From Hyphomicrobium sp. MC1 (GTDB lineage: Bacteria; Pseudomonadota; Alphaproteobacteria; Rhizobiales; Hyphomicrobiaceae), in the NCBI RefSeq assembly GCF_000253295.1, contig NC_015717.1:2232001-2296000 (forward strand): a DNA stretch of 64,000 bases, read 5' to 3'. Positions within the stretch are counted from its first letter, which is position 1; the number at the start of each line of letters is the position of its first letter. The notes under the pieces were generated by a model that saw nothing but the letters and a program-made list of their open reading frames with translations, was not told where the DNA came from and did not search any database. Positions 9,572-18,993 of the stretch are shown piece after piece. Both the position numbers and the translations under genes were made by a program.

Positions 9572-11155
9572 TCAACCTTTTTTGGTCAACTGAACAGCGA
9601 CAAAGCGCTTTTGGTCGGCCGATTTGACGTGCAGGAGAACCGCGGTGCGCTTCAGGTCCTGCGCCTTCTTGATGCCGGAGATGACGTCGTCGGGAGAGGA
9701 CACAGCCTGGCCAGAGACCTCAAGAATGACATCGCCCGGCTTCAGGCCCTTCTCCGCCGCATCCGACGTCGGATCGACTTCAGCGATGGCAACGCCCTGC
9801 GTATCCTTGCCTTGAGCGTCCTTGCCGGTACGTGCCGGCATCAACGTGATGCCGAGCTGGCTCAGGTCGACGGACTTGGCGTCATCTTCGTTGCTGTTGC
9901 TGTTGTCGTCATTATTGTCGCCATTCATCGCAGCTTCGGCGTTCTTCGGGAACAGGCCGAGCTTCACCTTGATCGTCTCTTCGGCATTGTTGCGCCACAC
10001 CTTGACGTCGACGTTCGAGTTCGGCGCCAGTTCGGCGATCTTGCGAGCAAGATCACGGCTGTCGGCGATCTTCTCGCCGTTGACCTGCAAGATCGCATCC
10101 TGAGTCTTGATGCCGGACTTCGAAGCCGGACCGTTCGGAGTTACTTCGCTGACGAACGCGCCGTGCGCTTCGGAAAGCCCGATGCTGGCGGCGGTATCTT
10201 CGTCGACGTTCTGGATCTTGACGCCGAGCCAGCCGCGGCTGACCGAGCCATCGGCCTTCAACTGCTTGACGACTTCGGCGACCGTATTTGCAGGAACAGC
10301 GAAGGCGATGCCGACGTTGCCGCCCGATGGAGAGAAGATCGCCGTGTTAACACCGATAACGTCGCCATCGAGGTTGACGGTCGGGCCGCCCGAGTTACCG
10401 CGGTTCACAGCGGCGTCGATCTGCAGGTAATCATAGGGGCCGGAGCCGATATCGCGTGCGAGCGCCGACACGATACCTGCGGTGACCGTGCCGCCCAGAC
10501 CGAACGGATTGCCGACAGCCAACGCCCAATCGCCGACGCGCGGCGGCTTGCCGGAAAGCTTTATCGTCGGGAAGGTCTTCTTGCTTTCGATCTTGATGAG
10601 CGCGATGTCGGTGCGCGGGTCGGTGCCGACCAGCTTCGCATCATACTTCATCTCGTCGTTGTCGAAGCTCACCTGGATCTTGGTGGCGCCGTCGATGACG
10701 TGGTTATTCGTGACGACGTAACCATCCGGCGTAATGACGAAGCCGGAGCCCTGGCCCTGGACGATCTTCGGGCGAGCTTCCTGGCCGAATTCCTTCGGCA
10801 GGTTCTTGAAGAAGTCATGCAGCGGATGATCGGGCGGCAGATCGGGAAGCGAAAAATTCTTCTTGTCCTTATCGCCCTTCTCGTTCGAAGCAAGCTTCGA
10901 GGCGCCGCCGTCGTTGATGACGGAAACTGAAACGACCGCCGGCTTCACCTTGTCGACGATGTCGGCAAAGGAGAGCGGCGCGCGGCCGAATGGCGTTTGA
11001 ATCGTCTGGGCACCGGACTCGGCCAGCACAGGGTGTGACGGCACCGCCAGTCCAAATCCCACCGCTGTAACAGCCAGCATCGCGACCGATGCCGGGGCAA
11101 ACTTTGAAGTCAATTTTGAAGAAAACGTCGTCGACAAGCGGTGCGGAAATCGCAT
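9572..11155 (-). CDS. degP: Periplasmic serine protease/chaperone Do (DegP/HtrA)
   Basis: 527 residues: an N-terminal signal peptide (to about the AESGAQ junction), a trypsin-like domain with the triad His in VTNNHVIDG, Asp in DPRTDIALIKI and Ser in NRGNSGGPTVNLDG, then two PDZ domains (GWLGVKIQNVDEDTA.. and the segment around VAIAEVDPTSDAAEKGLKPG). It degrades or refolds misfolded periplasmic proteins. An Asn/Asp-rich stretch (about residues 405-425) links the PDZ domains. The ATG at 11155 is chosen because it immediately precedes the basic/hydrophobic signal sequence and has GGAG about 12 bases upstream. Confidence 0.94.
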   Translation of the reverse strand: MRFPHRLSTTFSSKLTSKFAPASVAMLAVTAVGFGLAVPSHPVLAESGAQTIQTPFGRAPLSFADIVDKVKPAVVSVSVINDGGASKLASNEKGDKDKKNFSLPDLPPDHPLHDFFKNLPKEFGQEARPKIVQGQGSGFVITPDGYVVTNNHVIDGATKIQVSFDNDEMKYDAKLVGTDPRTDIALIKIESKKTFPTIKLSGKPPRVGDWALAVGNPFGLGGTVTAGIVSALARDIGSGPYDYLQIDAAVNRGNSGGPTVNLDGDVIGVNTAIFSPSGGNVGIAFAVPANTVAEVVKQLKADGSVSRGWLGVKIQNVDEDTAASIGLSEAHGAFVSEVTPNGPASKSGIKTQDAILQVNGEKIADSRDLARKIAELAPNSNVDVKVWRNNAEETIKVKLGLFPKNAEAAMNGDNNDDNSNSNEDDAKSVDLSQLGITLMPARTGKDAQGKDTQGVAIAEVDPTSDAAEKGLKPGDVILEVSGQAVSSPDDVISGIKKAQDLKRTAVLLHVKSADQKRFVAVQLTKKG

Positions 11156-11284
11156 CCCAGGGTCTCCAGCTGAAAGGCAGGCTTCGCGAGCCTTACTATG
11201 ACGCCTAGCGGAACCGGGGTTACGGCAGCATGTCAGGGACGTTAACTGTTGGTAATCTAACGCCTCGCCGGGGCGCAAAACGGC

Positions 11285-11764
11285 TTACGGATCCTTGGCC
11301 GCAAGGATCTCATTAAGCTTGGCTTTTTCCTGTTCCGTCAACGGCGTGCCGGTGGTCGGAGCGGCCGGCCGGGTAGCGCGGATCATCAATACGATGCCGG
11401 CAAGCAAAACCAAGATCGGCGTTAGCCATAGGAGCAGCGTCGATAGCTCGAACCGGGGTTTCAGCAGGACGAATTCGCCGTAACGCGCGACGATATAGTC
11501 GAGCACTTGCTGATCACTGTCATGCGCCATGATCCGCTCGCGCACGAGGCGGCGTAGGTCTCCTGCCAACGGCGCGTCGCTGTCGTCGATGGACTGGTTC
11601 TGACAGACGAGACAGCGCAGTTCGGCCGAGATGTTGCGCGCGCGCTTTTCCAGCGCCGGATCAGAGAGCATTTCGCCCGGCTGAACGGCGAACGCCGCGG
11701 GAGTGGCAGCGAGTGCCGCCCAAATTGCCAGCGCCAGAATTGCCAAGGGCCGCCGCACGATCAT
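11285..11764 (-). CDS. ccmH: Cytochrome c maturation protein CcmH (CycL)
   Basis: 159 residues: signal peptide, the heme-lyase redox motif LRCLVCQNQSI (CxxC) and a C-terminal membrane helix (about residues 104-126). It reduces or holds apocytochrome c CxxCH thiols for heme ligation with CcmF and CcmI. The ATG overlaps the ccmF stop codon as TGATG, so translation is coupled. Its length and layout match the single-domain alphaproteobacterial CycL rather than the longer E. coli CcmH. Confidence 0.94.
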   Translation of the reverse strand: MIVRRPLAILALAIWAALAATPAAFAVQPGEMLSDPALEKRARNISAELRCLVCQNQSIDDSDAPLAGDLRRLVRERIMAHDSDQQVLDYIVARYGEFVLLKPRFELSTLLLWLTPILVLLAGIVLMIRATRPAAPTTGTPLTEQEKAKLNEILAAKDP

Positions 11765-13743
11765 CACTCCGCCGGAACCGCAACGATGGGGCGCGAACGC
11801 GATGGAGCGCCGACACGCAGCCGCCGGTCGGACAGAGAGATGCCGCCGCCCAGGAACATGAACAGCGCACCGAGCCAGATGAACCGGACGAGCGGGTTGA
11901 AGTAGGCGCGCACGGCGTAACCGCCACCCGGCTGGCCGTCACCGATGACGACGTAAAGGTCACCACGCCACGCCGCGTGAATGCCGGCTTCTGTCGTCGG
12001 CTGCGGCGGCGCATCATAGAGGCGCTTCGCTGGCTGGAGCGTCGCGATGGTCTCGCCGTTACGCTTGACGTTAAAGTCGGCGATGTCCTCGGTGTAGTTC
12101 GGACCGCGGCCACGTTCGACCTTGGCGAAGGTCACCTCATAGCCGTCGACCATGACCTTATCGCCCGGCTTCATCGCCAGAATGTGCTCTTCGCGGTAGG
12201 CGCTGGTCGCGACGATGCCGACCATCAGCATGCCGACGCCGAAGTGCGCGAACAGCGTGCCGTAGGCCGAGCGCGGCAGGTTCGATGCGCGACGCATGAC
12301 TTCGTCGCGTCCGGCGGAACCGAGCTTCACGCGGTTTGCCCATTCGACGATGGCGCCGACCATCACGTAGACACCCAGCGCAATGCCGAACGGCGCCAGC
12401 CAAGGCCCGCGATGTTCGACGGCGAAGACGGCGACAATCGTGACGAGCGCCGCGAGGAAGGCAAAGGCCAAGCGCTGCATGGCGCCGAGCAGATCGCCGC
12501 GCTTCCAGGCAAGCATCGGTCCGAACGGCAGCGCGATCAGCAGCGGGATCATCAGCGGGCCGAACGTCATGTTGAAGAACGGCGGACCGACCGAGATCTT
12601 CTCGCCCGTCAGGCCTTCGAGCGCCATCGGGTACAGCGTACCGACGAGCACCGTCGCCGTCGCAGTGACGAGCAGCAGATTGTTCAGAACGAGCGAGCCT
12701 TCGCGGCTGATCGGCTGGAAAAGACCGCCAGCCTGCATATCCTTCGCGCGCAAGGCGAAGAGCGCAAGGCCGCCGCCGGTGAAGAACACCAGAATGGCGA
12801 GAATGAAGACGCCGCGCGCCGGATCGACCGCAAACGAATGCACCGACGTCAACACGCCTGAGCGAACGATGAAGGTGCCCATCAGCGACAGCGAGAACGT
12901 CAGGATCGCAAGCAGCACCGTCCAGATCTTGAGCGCTTCGCGCTTTTCCATCACGAGCGCGGAATGGAGCAGCGCCGTTCCGGCGAGCCACGGCATGAAG
13001 GAAGCGTTTTCGACCGGGTCCCAGAACCACCAGCCGCCCCAGCCCAGTTCATAATAGGCCCACCAGGACCCCATTGAGATGCCGATCGTCAGGAACATCC
13101 AGGCGGCGAGCGTCCACGGACGCACCCAGCGCGCCCAGGCGGCGTCGATGCGGCCCTCAATCAGAGCGGCGATTGCAAACGAGAATGCGATCGAGAAGCC
13201 GACGTAACCCGTGTAGAGAAACGGCGGGTGGAACGCGAGCGCCGGGTCCTGCAGGATCGGGTTCAGGCCGTTGCCGTCCGAAGGCGCCGGATCGAGACGA
13301 ACGAACGGGTTCGACGTCAGCAGCGAGAAGAGCAGGAACGCTACGGCGATCGACGCCTGCACGGACAGAACGCGGGCCTTCAATGTCGGCGGCAGATTGT
13401 TGCCGAACAGCGCGACGGCCGCGCCGAACAGCGCCAGGATCAGCACCCAGAGCAGCATCGAACCTTCGTGATTGCCCCAGACGCCCGCCATTTTATAGAT
13501 CAGCGGCTTCGTCGAATGCGAATTTTCGGCAACGTTCAGCACGGAAAAGTCGGACGTCACGTAAGCGTGCATCAGAGCGAAGAACGCGACCGCGATCAGC
13601 AAGAGCTGCGATATGGCGGCGGGTTCGGCAACGCGCATCATGCGCTCGTCTTTGATTGCCGCGCCGAAGGCCGGAATGACAACCTGCACGACGGCAACCA
13701 GCAGTGCGAGAATGAGAGCGAAATGTCCGAGTTCGACGATCAC
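11764..13743 (-). CDS. ccmF: Heme lyase CcmF (CycK), cytochrome c maturation
   Basis: 659-residue polytopic membrane protein that takes heme from holo-CcmE and attaches it to apocytochrome c on the periplasmic side. The tryptophan-rich WWD signature is present (WGGWWFWDPVENASFMPWL), as is the N-terminal WGNHEGSMLLWV. About 15 hydrophobic segments are visible. It is the second gene of a tightly packed ccmI-ccmE-ccmF-ccmH operon: 12 bases after ccmE, and overlapping ccmH by one base. Confidence 0.96.
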   Translation of the reverse strand: MIVELGHFALILALLVAVVQVVIPAFGAAIKDERMMRVAEPAAISQLLLIAVAFFALMHAYVTSDFSVLNVAENSHSTKPLIYKMAGVWGNHEGSMLLWVLILALFGAAVALFGNNLPPTLKARVLSVQASIAVAFLLFSLLTSNPFVRLDPAPSDGNGLNPILQDPALAFHPPFLYTGYVGFSIAFSFAIAALIEGRIDAAWARWVRPWTLAAWMFLTIGISMGSWWAYYELGWGGWWFWDPVENASFMPWLAGTALLHSALVMEKREALKIWTVLLAILTFSLSLMGTFIVRSGVLTSVHSFAVDPARGVFILAILVFFTGGGLALFALRAKDMQAGGLFQPISREGSLVLNNLLLVTATATVLVGTLYPMALEGLTGEKISVGPPFFNMTFGPLMIPLLIALPFGPMLAWKRGDLLGAMQRLAFAFLAALVTIVAVFAVEHRGPWLAPFGIALGVYVMVGAIVEWANRVKLGSAGRDEVMRRASNLPRSAYGTLFAHFGVGMLMVGIVATSAYREEHILAMKPGDKVMVDGYEVTFAKVERGRGPNYTEDIADFNVKRNGETIATLQPAKRLYDAPPQPTTEAGIHAAWRGDLYVVIGDGQPGGGYAVRAYFNPLVRFIWLGALFMFLGGGISLSDRRLRVGAPSRSRPIVAVPAE

Positions 13744-13755
13744 GGCATTATCCTT

Positions 13756-14226
13756 CTAAGGCATCTCTGCCTTCATCTGATCGGGGTGAGCGCTGGCGCC
13801 GAGCTTCACGCCTTTTGCTTCTAGCGCCTTCGCGACATCGCGTGGCATGTAATTTTCATCATGCTTGGCCAGCACCGTGTCGGCCTTGAAGCCGCCGTGG
13901 CCGTCGAGGACGCCTTCAGTCACGACACCCTGTCCTTCCCGGAACAGGTCCGGCAGGACGCCCGTGAACGTCACCGGGATATCCTTCAGCGTATCAGTGA
14001 CCTTGAATTTGATCGTCGTGCCCTGGCCGCGAATGACGGACCCCTTTTCGACGAGGCCGCCCAGGCGAATGCGCTGCCCCGGCGGAACGTGCTTTTCGAC
14101 GATATCGCTTGGCGTATGAAAAAAGACGATACTGTCTTTCAGCGCGAACAGCACGAGGATCAGCGCAATCGCGAGTGTCGCGACGCCGCCTCCGATCAAT
14201 ACTCCGCGCTTTTGCTTGCGTGTCAT
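13756..14226 (-). CDS. ccmE: Periplasmic heme chaperone CcmE (CycJ)
   Basis: 156 residues: a short basic cytoplasmic end, one N-terminal membrane anchor (about residues 9-29) and an OB-fold domain. The heme-binding histidine is in LAKHDENYMP, the canonical (H)DENY motif, which binds heme covalently before transfer to CcmF. RLGGLVEKGSV and VTFTGVLPDLFREGQGVV are typical family segments. It lies between ccmI and ccmF in the operon. Confidence 0.96.
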   Translation of the reverse strand: MTRKQKRGVLIGGGVATLAIALILVLFALKDSIVFFHTPSDIVEKHVPPGQRIRLGGLVEKGSVIRGQGTTIKFKVTDTLKDIPVTFTGVLPDLFREGQGVVTEGVLDGHGGFKADTVLAKHDENYMPRDVAKALEAKGVKLGASAHPDQMKAEMP

Positions 14227-14255
14227 GAGAACCCTGAGCGGATCTTATGTTGCCA

Positions 14256-15428
14256 TCAACTTCCGAGGCCTAGCTGACGGGCCAGATCTTCGACCTGGGC
14301 CAGCCCTCCTTGATTGCCCTTTAAAGAAACGCGGGCATCGTTTAGCGCTTTCACGGCGTCGTCATGGCGGCCGAGAACCTGATACGCACGGATGAGCTTG
14401 ACCCATCCGTTCGCGTCGCTGCCATCCGTCTTAAGTCGTGCCGCAAGATTATCGACCATTTGCGTGATAAACGCCTGGCGGTCCTCGGGCTTCATGTTCA
14501 TGACGGCCCCGGCTTCGGGACCAGACGGCATGCCGGACGCCGCAGCGGGCGCGTTTGCGGTGCTCTTATCGTTTGCGAAAGCAGCGGCGCTCTGCGGATC
14601 GAGCTTAGCTAGGCGCTCCACCAGGACCGGACGCCACGGAGCATCGGGAGGCGCTTTCGAGATCAGATCTTTATAGTCAGCCGCTGCTTCGGTCAGATGA
14701 CCGTCCTGCTCCTTCGCAAGCGCTAGCCAGATTTTCGGTTCTGTGGCGTTCGGATTGAGCACGAGAATGCGCTGCAGCGCTTTGCGCGCATCGTCGGGCA
14801 CGATGCCGTTTTCCATCCGGATCCGAGCGTTCGCAAACCCTTGCAAGCGCTTCGGGTCTTCGCCGATCAATCGGATGGCTTTCTGATAGGCATCAGCAGC
14901 GTCAGCGTAACGGCCCATCGCATAGTAAACGGGGGCAATGACATCCCAGCCCCTGCCGTCTTCGGGATGCTCGCGAAGACGCTGCTCGACCTTGGCGATC
15001 AGATCGTTCGGAGTACTGGTCGCATTGGCTTCGGCCAACCGTTCGCTGAGCGGCTGAGCCGGCATGCCCGGTTTGCCATAGTCGAGATAAAGCGCGAGGC
15101 TGACGATCGGCAAGGCGATGCACGTCAGAATCGAGATGGGAACGATAAATCGGTTGCGCATGGCCGCCTCAGCGGCCGTCGTGGATTTGGAGTTGTCCTG
15201 CGTCACGCGCAGCAAGCGGCGTGCGATCTCGGCGCGGGCGCTTTCAGCTTCGTCGGCGCCGAGGGTGCCGCGCGCCTCGTCGGCCGTAATTTCTTTCAGC
15301 TGATCCTTGTAGACCGCAACATCGGCGCCAGCGGTAGCGCCGGCCGGCTCGGCAGGGCGCATCAGCGGCCTTACGATGGCCAGCGTGACGCCCGCCACGA
15401 GTACAGCCACTAAAATCCAAAAAACCAT
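14256..15428 (-). CDS. ccmI: Cytochrome c maturation protein CcmI (CycH)
   Basis: 390 residues. Two membrane helices (about residues 1-20 and 95-117) flank a cytoplasmic loop with a leucine-zipper-like pattern (YKDQLKEITADEARGTL). The periplasmic part carries TPR repeats, including GRGWDVIAPVYYAMGRYADAA and NGWVKLIRAYQVLGRHDDAV, which bind the C-terminus of apocytochrome c. First gene of the ccm operon; ATG at 15428 gives the usual MVFW.. N-terminus directly entering the first helix. Confidence 0.92.
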   Translation of the reverse strand: MVFWILVAVLVAGVTLAIVRPLMRPAEPAGATAGADVAVYKDQLKEITADEARGTLGADEAESARAEIARRLLRVTQDNSKSTTAAEAAMRNRFIVPISILTCIALPIVSLALYLDYGKPGMPAQPLSERLAEANATSTPNDLIAKVEQRLREHPEDGRGWDVIAPVYYAMGRYADAADAYQKAIRLIGEDPKRLQGFANARIRMENGIVPDDARKALQRILVLNPNATEPKIWLALAKEQDGHLTEAAADYKDLISKAPPDAPWRPVLVERLAKLDPQSAAAFANDKSTANAPAAASGMPSGPEAGAVMNMKPEDRQAFITQMVDNLAARLKTDGSDANGWVKLIRAYQVLGRHDDAVKALNDARVSLKGNQGGLAQVEDLARQLGLGS

Positions 15429-15565
15429 CGCCGCGCGATCCTCGAGCTTTTGTGGAGGGAATAGGATCGCGCGCCGGTCCAGGCAAGCAGTCAAAGCTCG
15501 CGGCAGCCCATCTGTCGCGGACCGGTTAAATTATGGAAATGTTTCCCGTGTTTTGCTGCAGTGCG

Positions 15566-16045
15566 TCAGCCTACAGACTGCCACTGACCGTCGGCACTCC
15601 GGCAGGCGGTTCCCCGCATCTGCTTCGGCTTGCCGTCGATGTAGACCGTATGGGTGTAATCGCGGCAGTCGGCAACACCACGTTTGTAGGGGCGGCTTGG
15701 CACGATTTCGCCATAGTTACCGGTGTCGGGATCACGCCATTCGCGCGATACGCCCGATTGGCCACGCTCAAGCGCGTCGTATTCGGCTTCCTGGGCATAG
15801 CGCCTATCGCGTTCATCCAGGCTCTTGCCGATCTGGCTGCCGACAATGCCGCCGACGACGGCGCCGGCGATTGTGGTTGCGACTTTACCGTCGCCCTTGC
15901 CTACGGAATTGCCGAGAAGGCCGCCAGTGATGCTGCCTATGACGAGACCGGTATTTGTATTATCGACCCCGCCGTTGCCGTTGCTGCAGCCCCCCAGCAT
16001 GGCGATCGTCGCCAGCAGCGGCAGCGAAAAGCGCGCGATGCGCAT
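15566..16045 (-). CDS. Glycine-zipper outer-membrane lipoprotein (17 kDa antigen-like)
   Basis: 159 residues. A signal peptide ends in the lipobox LGGC, so the mature protein should start at the lipidated Cys. A glycine-zipper 2TM-like stretch follows (GLVIGSITGGLLGNSVG, then AGAVVGGIVGSQIGKSLDE) and then a small Cys-containing C-terminal domain (DCRDYTHTVYIDG..GTAC). This is the layout of rickettsial 17-kDa surface antigen/RT0821 family proteins. ATG at 16045 is chosen because GGGGTTT lies 4-10 bases upstream. The biochemical role is unknown; family members are structural lipoproteins. Confidence 0.8.
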   Translation of the reverse strand: MRIARFSLPLLATIAMLGGCSNGNGGVDNTNTGLVIGSITGGLLGNSVGKGDGKVATTIAGAVVGGIVGSQIGKSLDERDRRYAQEAEYDALERGQSGVSREWRDPDTGNYGEIVPSRPYKRGVADCRDYTHTVYIDGKPKQMRGTACRSADGQWQSVG

Positions 16046-16217
16046 GGTAAACCCCATTATCGGTTCATCCCCTCGCGCCGCTTTTCCCCACCGGCGCATA
16101 GTCCCTAGACTTGGCTAGACCGATATTGTGCCTTCGACAAGGCGGAAATCCACCACAATTCGGGCAAATCCCCACCGCAGTTCGATGCTGCGCCGCGACA
16201 TGCGCACCAATTGAACT

Positions 16218-17597
16218 TTAGGCGGCAGGGAGATCTAGAACGGCTTTTAAACCGCCGTGCTCGGATGCGTCGAGGCGCAGTTTTCCGCGATATGATGAGG
16301 CCAGATCGCTGACGATGGACAATCCAAGGCCCGAGCCGGGCTTCGTCTCATCGAGACGTAAACCGCGTTTGCCGATTTTCGCGCGCTGTTCTGCAGATAA
16401 TCCCGGTCCATCGTCTTCGACGGTGATTAGAAGTTTCCGGCGCATCGTGGTGTCTTGGCTATTGACGGTCGCGGCAAGGTAGACGCGCGTCTTTCCCCAC
16501 TTGCACGCATTATCCAGCAGATTGCCCAGCATCTCTTCCAGGTCCTGCTTCTCGCCCTGGAATTTGGCGCCTGGCTGAACGGTAAAGTCGATCGATATGC
16601 CTTTGTCCTGGTGAATCCGTTCGAGGGCGCGGATCAACGGACCGGCGGTTGTGTCGACCGGCGTGACGCGGCCGATAGTGTTCGTTCGCGCAGCGATGCG
16701 CGCGCGGTCGAGATAATGGCTGATCTGATCGCGCATCAAGCGCGCCTGCTCGGCGACCTTGCTGCCAAACTGGCTGTCGTCTTCATGCGCTTCGTTGGTG
16801 ATGACCGCGAGCGGAGTCTTGAGCGCGTGTGCCAGATTGCCGACCTGGGTGCGCGCGCGATCGATGATGTCCTGGTTGGATTCGATCAGCGCGTTGAGCT
16901 CGGCTTGCAGCGGTTCGATCTCGGCAGGAAGGTTGCCTTCGAGACGCTCGGCTTGACCCGAGCGAATACTTGCCAGACTTTTCTCGACACGGCGCAGCGG
17001 CAATAAGCCGAAGCGGACCTGAAAAACCGTCGCGGCCAACAGGCCCAATCCGACAAGCGCCAACGCACTCGTCAGGCGCGTTCGAAACTTGGCGACGGTC
17101 GCCTCGAACCAGTCCATCGGACCCGCAACGATGATCGAATACTTCGTCTTATCGGGATCGTGACCGGGAGAGTCGATGAATTCGAGAATGCGGATGGTCG
17201 TGCCGGTCGGGCCGGGCACGTTCATCCAGCGCGTACCGGTATCGTCGGTGGGGAATTTGCGATCGTAGGGAGACGGCAGCACGGCAGTCGCAAGCGAGGG
17301 CGATACGAGCGTTCGCCCCGGCGCGCCGTCGATTGGCCTGATCTGCCAATACCAGCCCGATTGCGTGACTTCGAACAGCGGCTCGTAGAGGTTCGGCGGA
17401 ATGACGGGCTGGTCACCCATCGTGCTCATGCTGTCGATGGTGATCTGCGTCAGAAGCTTTTTCAGCTGAGCGTCAAAGCTCAGCTGCACATCTTCGCGGT
17501 ACAGCGCATAAATGATGTAGCCGGCCAGCGGCAGCGCCAGAAGTGTCCACGCTGCCGAGGTCGCAAAGAGGCGCAGCGCAAGTGAATTAAGCCTCAT
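16218..17597 (-). CDS. feuQ: Sensor histidine kinase, FeuQ/PhoQ-like
   Basis: 459 residues. Membrane segment 1 (about 8-30) and segment 2 (about 178-198) bracket a periplasmic sensor domain. The H-box NLAHALKTPLAVITNEA, N-box LLDNACKWGKTRV, G1 DDGPGLS and G2 GSGLGLSIV are all intact. The start codon overlaps the end of the upstream regulator gene by 11 bases. Sequence style (DNACKWG, PhoQ-like) and the three-gene layout with a small periplasmic protein match the rhizobial FeuNPQ system, in which FeuN restrains FeuQ. The symbol is assigned by resemblance and context, not by alignment. Confidence 0.75.
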   Translation of the reverse strand: MRLNSLALRLFATSAAWTLLALPLAGYIIYALYREDVQLSFDAQLKKLLTQITIDSMSTMGDQPVIPPNLYEPLFEVTQSGWYWQIRPIDGAPGRTLVSPSLATAVLPSPYDRKFPTDDTGTRWMNVPGPTGTTIRILEFIDSPGHDPDKTKYSIIVAGPMDWFEATVAKFRTRLTSALALVGLGLLAATVFQVRFGLLPLRRVEKSLASIRSGQAERLEGNLPAEIEPLQAELNALIESNQDIIDRARTQVGNLAHALKTPLAVITNEAHEDDSQFGSKVAEQARLMRDQISHYLDRARIAARTNTIGRVTPVDTTAGPLIRALERIHQDKGISIDFTVQPGAKFQGEKQDLEEMLGNLLDNACKWGKTRVYLAATVNSQDTTMRRKLLITVEDDGPGLSAEQRAKIGKRGLRLDETKPGSGLGLSIVSDLASSYRGKLRLDASEHGGLKAVLDLPAA

Positions 17598-18258
17598 CCG
17601 GTCCTTGGCTCATGCGGTATCCAAGACCGCGGACCGTCTGGATAACATCGCCTGGAATCTTCTTCCGCAAACGGCCGATAAATACTTCGATCGTGTTCGA
17701 ATCGCGATCAAAATCCTGATCGTAGAGATGTTCGACCAGCTCGGTGCGCGAGACGACGCGGCCGTTATGGTGCATCAGATAAGCCAATAAGCGGAATTCG
17801 TGCGACGTCAACTTGACCGGGTTGCCTTCGCAGGTCACGCGCGCCGACTTGGTATCCAACCGGATCGGACCGCACTCGATCTCGGATTTGGCATGACCGG
17901 AAGCACGGCGCACTTGAGCGCGGACGCGGGCCAGAAGCTCTTCCATATGGAAGGGTTTTGCGAGGTAATCGTCGGCGCCGGCGTCCATGCCGGCCACCTT
18001 GTCGCTCCAGCGGTCGCGTGCGGTCAGGATGATGACCGGCATCTTGCGGTCGCTGCGGCGCCACTGCTCTAGCACTGAAATGCCGTCGATCTTCGGCAGG
18101 CCGATGTCGAGAATAACAATATCGTAAGGTTCGGTGTCGCCGAGGAAATAGCCCTCTTCGCCGTCAGCGGCGGTGTCTACGGCGAAGCCGGCGTCCGATA
18201 GCGCTGAGGAAAGCTGACGGTTCAGATCTTTGTCGTCCTCGACTACAAGTGCACGCAC
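17587..18258 (-). CDS. feuP: OmpR-family response regulator, FeuP-like
   Basis: 223 residues. Receiver domain: VVEDDKDLNRQLSSAL, phospho-acceptor Asp in YDIVILDIGLPKIDG, Lys in YLAKPFHMEELLARV. Winged-helix domain: LTSHEFRLLAYLMHHNGRVV.. and the family-typical VEHLYDQDFDRDSNTIEVFI before RLRKKI. This closely resembles rhizobial FeuP, linked to osmotic adaptation and iron-related expression. The start is GTG at 18258 (VRALVVEDD). It is 81 bases downstream of the small periplasmic gene and overlaps feuQ. Confidence 0.8.
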   Translation of the reverse strand: MRALVVEDDKDLNRQLSSALSDAGFAVDTAADGEEGYFLGDTEPYDIVILDIGLPKIDGISVLEQWRRSDRKMPVIILTARDRWSDKVAGMDAGADDYLAKPFHMEELLARVRAQVRRASGHAKSEIECGPIRLDTKSARVTCEGNPVKLTSHEFRLLAYLMHHNGRVVSRTELVEHLYDQDFDRDSNTIEVFIGRLRKKIPGDVIQTVRGLGYRMSQGPDEA

Positions 18259-18339
18259 GGGCGTATCCCTCCCCTCCTACGGAATGCCGCGGATTATAGA
18301 GAGCGCTGACCGCGCCTTCCATCCGCAACAGCGAACCGG

Positions 18340-18630
18340 CTAGCGGCTCTTGGCATTCATAACGGTTGTCTTCAACTGTCCCGTCGGACTTCTGATGACA
18401 AGGCGATAAAAATATCCGTCGTCCGACCGGCAAAGCGTCGTCTTGACGAGTACCCCCACTCCGTCGGCCGCCAGCGATCGGGAAACCTCCTCTACTGTTA
18501 TCAGATTTTGCCGGCGTACGATTTGTCCGGCCATACCCCAGTCGGTCATGCAGTCGAGAGCGCAGGCGGTGCTCCACGGCAGCAAGGCTGCCGCAGCCCC
18601 GAATGCCGCCGCTTTTCCCAAACCGACCAT
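18340..18630 (-). CDS. Small exported protein, candidate FeuN-like kinase inhibitor
   Basis: 96 residues. An N-terminal signal peptide (to about ACA-LDC) is followed by a compact domain with two Cys residues near its start and middle (LDCMTDW, KTTLCRSDDG) and a PepSY-like end (YFYRLVIRSPTGQLKTTVMNAKS). Rhizobial feuP is preceded by feuN, a small periplasmic negative regulator of FeuQ. Size, export signal and position fit that role, but sequence homology cannot be confirmed here. Confidence 0.6.
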   Translation of the reverse strand: MVGLGKAAAFGAAAALLPWSTACALDCMTDWGMAGQIVRRQNLITVEEVSRSLAADGVGVLVKTTLCRSDDGYFYRLVIRSPTGQLKTTVMNAKSR

Positions 18631-18720
18631 ACGTCTCTTCCGGAAAAATCAGACCAGTTAAGATTAGCCTGTTGAATGGCCGATGAATACTGGAGTCCGT
18701 CCTCCCCTCCCAATTTGCAA

Positions 18721-18993
18721 TTAACTTTTGCGGATGCTGAGGACGGAAGAGGCCGTAAACCGGCCATAAATGGCGAGCGCAGTGCCGATGAGACCGGTAA
18801 CGGCCTGGGCCGCCGTTATGGCCTGGTCGCCGAAAGTCTGAATAACGTCGGCCGGCAGCGAGACCCCGATTGTGGGGGCCAGAAGCGGCAGCACGGTCGC
18901 CGCCGCCGTGATCACAGTTCCCCAGAGCGTCTTTGATTGCGCCCACCATTTGGCGCTGTCGTCGGTCGTGACCGTGGTCGATGTGTCGCTCAT
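18721..18993 (-). CDS. Holin, probably also made from an internal start inside the lysis gene
   Basis: 90 residues in the same frame as the endolysin gene. An internal ATG (protein MSDTSTTVTTDD..) is preceded by a strong ribosome-binding site, AAAAGGAGAGACGACA, directly upstream, better than that of the full-length gene. The product has two hydrophobic helices (LWGTVITAAATVLPLLAPTIG and AAQAVTGLIGTALAIYG) and a basic end (FTASSVLSIRKS), as in small phage holins. Either two genes have fused by loss of a stop codon while keeping the inner start, or both products are made. Confidence 0.65.
   Translation of the reverse strand: MSDTSTTVTTDDSAKWWAQSKTLWGTVITAAATVLPLLAPTIGVSLPADVIQTFGDQAITAAQAVTGLIGTALAIYGRFTASSVLSIRKS

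Noticed and set aside
9560..10930. 456-codon open frame on the plus strand
   Set aside because: It is antisense to degP, whose triad and PDZ motifs are intact. Long antisense frames are common in GC-rich codon usage, and no domain is recognisable.
11713..12861. 382-codon frame antisense to ccmF
   Set aside because: His/Arg/Glu-rich shadow of a clear ccmF gene.
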